A stretch of 41,483 nucleotides of DNA, from positions 1 to 41,483 of the IMG/VR virus record IMGVR_UViG_3300048838_000118; one strand, 5' to 3'. The notes under the pieces are model-generated. The model was not told the DNA's origin. It was given only the letters and a program-made list of their open reading frames with translations, and did not search any database. Position numbers and translations under genes: made by a program. Below are positions 37,070-41,483 of this stretch, piece after piece. This DNA comes from a virus. Within the stretch, counting starts at the first letter, position 1; each line of letters opens with the position of its first letter.

Positions 37070-38055
37070 CGAATCAGGTCATTACCGACAAGTACGCTCT
37101 GTATAACGGGGATTGCATGGAGGTTATTCCAGGACTTCCCGAATCAAGCATACATCTTTCCGTATATTCTCCACCGTTTGCTGGATTGTATCAATATTCA
37201 TCGAGCGAAAGGGATTTCTCTAACAATAGGGATTACGACGATTTTTTCACACAATACGGATTCCTTGTGAATGAGCTTTTCAGGGTAACGATGCCGGGGA
37301 GGATGACGTGCGTTCATTGCATGGATGTTCCGGCTACAAATACCGGGAAAGGCGATTATCTTATTGACTTTCCGGGTGACATAATAAGGCTTCATGAGAA
37401 ATATGGATTCAGGTATGTAGCAAGGTATAGTGTTTGGAAAGAACCTCTTGCGGTAAGAAACCGCACCATGACAAAGGCTCTCGCCCATAAGACCATAGTT
37501 GACGATTCGAGTAAGTGTACAGTAGCAAGCGCCGACTATCTTTTAGTATTCAGGAAGAAAGGTGAAAATCCTGTTCCAATAGCTCACCCGACAGGATTGC
37601 ATAAATACGCCGGTGAAAGGAAGATTCCGGAAGAGCTTTATATTTATAAGGGATGGACCGGAAAGCAGACAGAGAACAGGTTTAGCCATTGGATATGGAG
37701 ACAATACGCATCAGCATTTTGGGATGACATAAGACTTGACCGTGTTTTACCATACAAACCAGCTCGTGACAAGGAGGATGAAAAGCATGTTCACCCGCTA
37801 CAGCTTGATGTCATAGAACGGGCGGTAACACTTTGGAGCAATCCGAAAGAAAACGTGTTGACACCATTCATGGGAGTAGGGTCTGAGGTTTTCGGATCTG
37901 TCATAAACGGAAGGAACGGAATCGGAATAGAGCTTAAGCCATCCTATTACAATCAGGCTGTCAAGAATCTTGAAGAGGCAGGAAAGCCGGAGAACCAGAT
38001 GGAAATGATACTTGACAACAAACCTGAATATGAAGATATACCGGATGAAGAATAA
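37060..38055 (+). CDS. DNA methyltransferase, beta-class (N6-A or N4-C)
   Basis: This 331-residue protein starts at GTG 37060 after GGAGG. The catalytic motif SPPF is at residues 37-40 (VYSPPFAGLYQYSS), ahead of the cofactor motif FMGVGSEVFGSVINGRNGIG at about 270-289. This is the beta-class order. SPPF favours N4-cytosine or N6-adenine methylation. It probably protects phage DNA from host restriction. No matching restriction gene was recognised here. Confidence 0.9.
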   Translation: MAITNQVITDKYALYNGDCMEVIPGLPESSIHLSVYSPPFAGLYQYSSSERDFSNNRDYDDFFTQYGFLVNELFRVTMPGRMTCVHCMDVPATNTGKGDYLIDFPGDIIRLHEKYGFRYVARYSVWKEPLAVRNRTMTKALAHKTIVDDSSKCTVASADYLLVFRKKGENPVPIAHPTGLHKYAGERKIPEELYIYKGWTGKQTENRFSHWIWRQYASAFWDDIRLDRVLPYKPARDKEDEKHVHPLQLDVIERAVTLWSNPKENVLTPFMGVGSEVFGSVINGRNGIGIELKPSYYNQAVKNLEEAGKPENQMEMILDNKPEYEDIPDEE

Positions 38056-38389
38056 TGACTTCGCCTTCACCGCCGTGCCCTGCGCCCTTGCCAACTGCAC
38101 GCCGGGCCACATCCGGTTGTCAGACGGGCCGATATACTACCCGACATCGCACGGACCGAACAACCACCACAAGAAGTATGGGTCGAAGGAGGAGTACGAG
38201 CGGTCAAGGCTCAAGCCGGTCAGACTATTCCGCGACGGGTTCTCCGCCGAGTTCGCGTCTGTCGGTGATGCCGCCAAGTTCCTGCGGCGTGACCATGCGA
38301 TAATGTCTAAGGCATTGACTATCGACGGGTATTGCTACGACGCGGACAAGGTGCGGTACTTCGTCGAGTTTATCAAGAAGGAGGGGTAA
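38045..38389 (+). CDS. Hypothetical protein with homing-type DNA-binding helix (114 aa)
   Basis: ATG 38045 overlaps the methyltransferase end. The protein has HHKKYGSKEEYERSRLKPVR and FASVGDAAKFLRRDHAIMSK followed by YCYDADKVRYFVEFIKK. The FxSVxDAAKFLxxxxxxxSKAL pattern resembles NUMOD1/IENR1 DNA-binding repeats of homing enzymes, without a nuclease core. It could bind a specific DNA site. It is compositionally like the phage core. Confidence 0.55.
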   Translation: MKNNDFAFTAVPCALANCTPGHIRLSDGPIYYPTSHGPNNHHKKYGSKEEYERSRLKPVRLFRDGFSAEFASVGDAAKFLRRDHAIMSKALTIDGYCYDADKVRYFVEFIKKEG

Positions 38390-39081
38390 TGTTCAAGCGC
38401 TTCCACGACCGCGACAAGTGGCACAAGCAATGGTATAGAAAACTGCCGCCAAAGGAGAAGTGCGCTTGGGACTTCATAACCTCCGAGTGTGACAACGTCG
38501 GGGTGTGGGAGGCAGACACTGAAGCGGCCGAGTATTTCATAGGGGAGCCGATAGATTGGGACGCTTTCAGGATAAAATGCAACGGTAATATCTACCTCAT
38601 GCCGAATGGAAAATGGTGGCTGGTTGACTTCTGCCGGTTCCAGTATCCCGAGCTTACGGAGGACACAACCTCGAAACCGTTGCTTTCATACATCGCATTA
38701 TTGAAAAAACATACCCTATGGATACCCTATCGTAACGGTATATATACCGTACAAGATAAGGATAAGGAAAAGGATAAGGAAAAGGATAAGGAAGAAGATA
38801 AGGACAAGAGCAAAAATTCAAAGAGAAAATACGGGGAATACCAGAATATCCGGCTCACCGACTCCGAGGTCGAACGGTTGACAGAGGAGCTTGGGCAGGA
38901 CGTTTTCGGTGAGGTAATCACGTTCTATTCGGCCTGGAAAAAGGAGAAGAACCCGAAAACGGCTGACGATAATCTGACGATAAGGCGGTGGGTGATCAAG
39001 GCAGTCAGGGACCGGAGACCGAAGGAAGATCAATTCGAGGCGCAATGCCGGGCGATATTGGAGCGTGATAATGGCCGATGA
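38389..39081 (+). CDS. DnaD-like replication initiation / helicase-loader protein
   Basis: This 230-residue protein starts at ATG 38389 behind GGAGGGG. The N-terminal FHDRDKWHKQWYRKLPPKEK and WDFITSECDNVGVWEAD form the winged-helix type domain of phage replication organisers. A lysine/aspartate tandem repeat (DKEKDKEKDKEEDKDKS) links it to a C-terminal helical part (IRRWVIKAVRDRRPKEDQFE). It likely opens the origin and loads the replicative helicase. The linker is encoded by short DNA repeats and could vary in length by slippage. Confidence 0.8.
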   Translation: MFKRFHDRDKWHKQWYRKLPPKEKCAWDFITSECDNVGVWEADTEAAEYFIGEPIDWDAFRIKCNGNIYLMPNGKWWLVDFCRFQYPELTEDTTSKPLLSYIALLKKHTLWIPYRNGIYTVQDKDKEKDKEKDKEEDKDKSKNSKRKYGEYQNIRLTDSEVERLTEELGQDVFGEVITFYSAWKKEKNPKTADDNLTIRRWVIKAVRDRRPKEDQFEAQCRAILERDNGR

Positions 39082-39715
39082 CATCATGGACCTGATCAAG
39101 TACTACACCGTCGGCGCTCCCGATACCATTTTGCTGACGTCGGCAAACAGGTTGCTCGGAAGGTGCAAGCCGGAGACGCGAAAGGCGGCGATAGACTGGA
39201 TCATTGATAACATACCTTGCTCAGACGGGAAATACCCGCACAAGCTGAGTGTTACCGACATCAAGCATGCGCTAGAGGAGGTCGGCGAACCGGCGAGCGA
39301 GTACATCCAGACCGTGGAATGGACCTGCGACCTTTGCGGGATAAAGTTCCAGTACGCCCAGATCGTGACCTACGCTGACAAGCACGACAAAGGGATATTC
39401 GACTACTGCCCAAGGTGCGGACTGCAACCATGCGACACCATGCAGGCGCAGGACGAGGCCAAGTTCCAGAACGGCAACGAAAGGGCGTGGTACTCGCGGC
39501 GCAAGGAGGAGGTCAACAGGTCATGGAAAACCGGATCATTCAGGGGTGACAGTATGGGCGTGTCAAAACCGGGTGGATGGATATTCAACAAGGCGCAGGA
39601 TGATGCTTTCGAGGCAGGTAAACGCCGCGAATTGGTGGAGACCATGAAACGGCAGGCAAGAGATGAGATTGCGCGGCTTGGGCTGGCAAAGGCCATGAAG
39701 GAGGAAAACCGATGA
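39071..39715 (+). CDS. Zinc-finger replication-region protein (214 aa)
   Basis: ATG 39071 overlaps the previous gene by 11 bases. MADDIMDLIKYYTVGAPDTI and KLSVTDIKHALEEVG form helices. A zinc finger follows (WTCDLCGIKFQYAQIV and DYCPRCGLQP), then a long basic helix (EAGKRRELVETMKRQARDEI). Its place right after the helicase-loader gene suggests a partner in replication. No exact family was named. Confidence 0.65.
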   Translation: MADDIMDLIKYYTVGAPDTILLTSANRLLGRCKPETRKAAIDWIIDNIPCSDGKYPHKLSVTDIKHALEEVGEPASEYIQTVEWTCDLCGIKFQYAQIVTYADKHDKGIFDYCPRCGLQPCDTMQAQDEAKFQNGNERAWYSRRKEEVNRSWKTGSFRGDSMGVSKPGGWIFNKAQDDAFEAGKRRELVETMKRQARDEIARLGLAKAMKEENR

Positions 39716-39903
39716 TGTGCTACCGTGACATGACGTTCTGTGCCTTCCACGCCGGATGTCTCTCAGGCGATACTTGCCCGCGTGCGTTGACTGAGGATAT
39801 AATCAGGCAGGCTAATGAGTGGATCGAGAATGTACCGGTATGCGTCTACATGGACAAACCGGAATGTTTCGTTGACAAGGGGGATTTCGATGCCCGCAGA
39901 TGA
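39712..39903 (+). CDS. Cysteine-rich small protein (63 aa)
   Basis: ATG 39712 overlaps the previous stop. The start MMCYRDMTFCAFHAGCLSGD TCPRALTEDI and the later KPECFVDKGDF show six cysteines with a pattern I know from short phage proteins that end in DKPxCF. It is probably a zinc- or Fe-binding fold. The function is unknown. Confidence 0.65.
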   Translation: MMCYRDMTFCAFHAGCLSGDTCPRALTEDIIRQANEWIENVPVCVYMDKPECFVDKGDFDARR

Positions 39904-40054
39904 CATCAACGACGCGATAGCATGGGCGAACCTGCTGCCCGATTTGGGGGACGCGCACTGGGCGAAAACGCTGGCGAGACACTGCGAGGTGTACATGGCT
40001 AGGATTAAGCGGTTGGAGGTGCAACTTGAAAACATCGATAACGTTCGAGTTTGA
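39890..40054 (+). CDS. Small helical protein (54 aa)
   Basis: ATG 39890 overlaps the previous gene by 14 bases behind AAGGGGG. MPADDINDAIAWANLLPDLG to ARIKRLEVQLENI is helical with a C-terminal heptad. No family was recognised. It is part of a coupled string of small genes. Confidence 0.55.
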   Translation: MPADDINDAIAWANLLPDLGDAHWAKTLARHCEVYMARIKRLEVQLENIDNVRV

Positions 40055-40259
40055 GGAAGGTGACGGGGCTTGTCCACGTGACTACATCGATCCCGGATCG
40101 GCCCTCGTGGCGATAAGCGAGATAACCGGGTACATGCGCGAGATAGACAAGTACGGCATGAACGGGGCTTCATCGATGACGCCGGAAGCCGTAATAGACG
40201 TAATCAGGCGCAGGGTGCGGGATATATGCGAGGATATACCACAGGAGTGGAAGCAGTGA
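40026..40259 (+). CDS. Small hypothetical protein (77 aa)
   Basis: TTG 40026 lies 7 bases after GGAGG and overlaps the previous gene by 29 bases. MKTSITFEFEEGDGACPRDY is followed by helical SALVAISEITGYMREIDKYG and RRRVRDICEDIPQEWKQ. No family was recognised. The overlap is longer than usual for this phage, but the ribosome site supports it. Confidence 0.55.
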   Translation: MKTSITFEFEEGDGACPRDYIDPGSALVAISEITGYMREIDKYGMNGASSMTPEAVIDVIRRRVRDICEDIPQEWKQ

Positions 40260-40432
40260 AATACGCGATAGTTGACATCCTTGACGGATCATGGCTCGGT
40301 GGTGTGTCATACGACTCGCACGCGGAGGCTCGTGATGTGCTATTGGGCAGACAGCATGAGGAGCGGTACGGATACGTTATCGAGAAGGTCGAGGAAGTCA
40401 AGGACACGATGACGGGCAATCTTTTTGGATAA
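40256..40432 (+). CDS. Small hypothetical protein (58 aa)
   Basis: GTG 40256 overlaps the previous stop. MKYAIVDILDGSWLGGVSYD is a strand pair, then AEARDVLLGRQHEERYGYVI is a helix and VEEVKDTMTGNLFG the end. It resembles tiny alpha-beta phage proteins. The role is unknown. Confidence 0.55.
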   Translation: MKYAIVDILDGSWLGGVSYDSHAEARDVLLGRQHEERYGYVIEKVEEVKDTMTGNLFG

Positions 40433-40443
40433 GGGGTTTATCA

Positions 40444-40752
40444 ATGGACTATGACAATCCGCTACCCGACGCGATAAGCGCCGACAGCCTCATGTGTCTG
40501 TGCGCGTTCAGGTACGCAATCGGGCGTATGACGTATGTTCCGAGCCATGTCGTCCGGTTTCTCAAGGCAAACTGGCCGAAAATAGACAGCGTTTCCCGTG
40601 ATTGTATAACACGCGACCTGCGCGACGAGATCCACCGCGATGACATGAGCCGTGAGCGTGACTGCAACGCGTGGCATCCATTGGGGCATGACTGCGACCG
40701 CAATATGTGGGTTGAGTTCAATAGATGGATTGAAGATCATGGCGGGGATTAA
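40444..40752 (+). CDS. Hypothetical protein (102 aa)
   Basis: ATG 40444 follows AAGGGG. MDYDNPLPDAISADSLMCLC to YVPSHVVRFLKANWPKIDSV and a late CNAWHPLGHDCDRNMWVEFN carry several Cys and His residues, possibly a metal site. I recognise the type as a short phage protein in replication-region operons, without known function. It overlaps the next gene by 14 bases. Confidence 0.6.
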   Translation: MDYDNPLPDAISADSLMCLCAFRYAIGRMTYVPSHVVRFLKANWPKIDSVSRDCITRDLRDEIHRDDMSRERDCNAWHPLGHDCDRNMWVEFNRWIEDHGGD

Positions 40753-40915
40753 CTTCACGTGCGCCTGCGGAAAGGTGACGAGGATCGAGATACCGGAAAT
40801 AACGGAGCTTCGCAGGCGCGTGGTTCAACTTGAAAAACGCATCAGCGACCTGCAAAGGATCCAGAAGCCGGATAGTGGCCTTGACGCTCTCCGCTCCATA
40901 TTCGGGATGAAATGA
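40739..40915 (+). CDS. Small protein with coiled coil (58 aa)
   Basis: ATG 40739 overlaps the previous gene. MAGINFTCACGKVTRIEIPE has a CxC pair, followed by a heptad helix (LRRRVVQLEKRISDLQRIQ). A zinc knuckle plus dimerising helix is likely. No family was recognised. Confidence 0.55.
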   Translation: MAGINFTCACGKVTRIEIPEITELRRRVVQLEKRISDLQRIQKPDSGLDALRSIFGMK

Positions 40916-41142
40916 GCCGATCCCGCCGTAAATCGCCCGTGATAACCCACCAGCAAAGGCACAGCGTATACGTCAAGTGGGCCAAGCGTCAGGCGTCAAA
41001 GGCCGTCAGGAAAACATGGTGCATTCCTGACGGCGGGTCGTACAAGAAGTTGCTGAGTCCGTACAATATATGTGACTTCAAGTATTCGGCATGGTGGCAT
41101 AATTGGTATGACAAGGATGACCGGAGGTGGCATGCGAAGTGA
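40912..41142 (+). CDS. Basic aromatic hypothetical protein (76 aa)
   Basis: ATG 40912 overlaps the previous stop. MSRSRRKSPVITHQQRHSVY, WAKRQASKAVRKTW and a tryptophan-rich end (YSAWWHNWYDKDDRRWH) suggest nucleic-acid binding. The R-R-K-x-P-x-x start is common in short phage proteins of unknown role. It overlaps the next gene by 11 bases. Confidence 0.6.
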   Translation: MSRSRRKSPVITHQQRHSVYVKWAKRQASKAVRKTWCIPDGGSYKKLLSPYNICDFKYSAWWHNWYDKDDRRWHAK

Positions 41143-41431
41143 CCGCGAATCCTGCTATTCCCGGCTTGTCAAGCTCGGAGTATCACCGGAGACGGCTGAC
41201 GCGACGGGAAAATATAGCAGAAGTCAGATATACAATAGATTAAGAAGCGTAGGGGTTTCTATTTTTGAGGCAGACGATAAATCTTCATTCTTATGTAATT
41301 CAGATAAGATCGATGTTGATATAGTATTCATGATTATAGAAGGGTTTACCTATAGTCATATATGTGATACACTTCACATTAGCAGTAAGACCATATCTTG
41401 CGCCATAAACACTATTAAGCGAGGGTTATGA
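41132..41431 (+). CDS. Helix-turn-helix protein (99 aa), possible late regulator
   Basis: ATG 41132 follows GGAGG. The first 40 residues (MRSDRESCYSRLVKLGVSPE) end in SRSQIYNRLRSVGVSIFEAD. The C-terminus IIEGFTYSHICDTLHISSKT to CAINTIKRGL has the LuxR/sigma-region-4-like helix-turn-helix shape (TYxxICDxLHISxKTI). The 3' two thirds are AT-rich like the block across the join. It directly precedes the nuclease and sigma-like genes, so a role in late transcription is plausible. Confidence 0.6.
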   Translation: MRSDRESCYSRLVKLGVSPETADATGKYSRSQIYNRLRSVGVSIFEADDKSSFLCNSDKIDVDIVFMIIEGFTYSHICDTLHISSKTISCAINTIKRGL

Positions 41432-41483
41432 TGGATAGATTGGGGCAGGTTGTAGCTGGAGGAAAGATTTATTATAATTCTGC
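41431..41483 (+). CDS. Start of the DUF559-like nuclease gene (continues at base 2)
   Basis: ATG 41431, or 41428, begins MDRLGQVVAGG and runs off the end of the window; bases from 41436 on repeat the start. GAGGG (41421-41425) lies 5 bases before 41431, and the previous stop codon overlaps the start. See the entry at 2-586 for the domain description. Confidence 0.7.
   Translation, partial: MDRLGQVVAGGKIYYNS
41436..41483. repeat. 48-base end overlap, copy 2
   Basis: This matches bases 1-48 at 47 of 48 positions (G at 41466 against T at 31). Within the joined gene the change would alter one codon (AAT to AAG). Confidence 0.85.

Noticed and set aside
38727-38921. Antisense serine-leucine frame in the replication gene
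   Set aside because: It is produced by the low-complexity lysine/aspartate repeat on the + strand.

Overview
The window is a complete or nearly complete genome of a tailed double-stranded DNA bacteriophage (siphovirus type, HK97-fold capsid). The last 48 bases repeat the first 48 with a single mismatch, and one gene reads across the join, so the sequence is circular or circularly permuted. Every supported gene lies on the + strand. No integrase, repressor or partition gene was recognised, so nothing here argues for lysogeny. The host is not named by the sequence. Three features fit a spirochaete such as Treponema, a genus known to carry chromosomal integrons: mid-range base composition, cysteine-bearing short repeats in the tail fibre, and 58-64 nt integron attC sites. 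This host assignment is inference.

Layout. (a) 1-1620: an AT-rich block with a DUF559-like nuclease that crosses the circular join, a sigma-factor-like protein, a short ORF, a degenerate tRNA-Met-like gene, structured non-coding DNA and a good tRNA-Thr(CGT). (b) 1621-13400: HNH endonuclease, a second AT-rich HNH gene, small and large terminase, portal, three beta-rich virion-type proteins plus a repeat protein, ClpP-like prohead protease, major capsid protein and several decoration-type proteins, including a tandem paralogous pair. (c) 13390-23419: connector, head closure, tail terminator, a Rossmann-type enzyme-like gene, tail tube, tail chaperones joined by a textbook -1 frameshift site, tape measure, baseplate protein and tail fibre. 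(d) 23419-27270: GIY-YIG nuclease, membrane proteins, M15 endolysin, metallophosphoesterase, lipase-like protein and a dual-frame membrane/coiled-coil pair, closed by a strong terminator. (e) 27300-32622: two sigma-70-type promoters followed by many small early-type genes, ssDNA-annealing-like and NinB-like proteins and an HNH protein. (f) 32613-34140: the most unusual region. It holds four integron-type gene cassettes with attC sites but no integrase, followed by a tRNA-like structured RNA. (g) 34141-41483: SSB, MazG-like pyrophosphohydrolase, SNF2-type helicase, DNA methyltransferase, DnaD-like replication protein and a string of small overlapping genes.

The strongest discovery is the cassette array. 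Three consecutive cassettes begin with an 8-base core whose reverse complement ends the same cassette. That is the signature left when circular cassettes are inserted by an integron integrase. Each cassette has its own ribosome binding site and a stem-loop upstream, and two of these stem-loops share an identical 12-base loop on different stems. A second theme is tRNA-like RNA: two minihelices made only of an acceptor stem and a T-arm, and a 139-base element with a 16-base closing helix stacked on a T-arm-like hairpin. Other items worth checking are the overlapping coding frames at 26690-27151 and the frameshift signal at 16417.

Family names rest on motifs read by eye. No database search was run.
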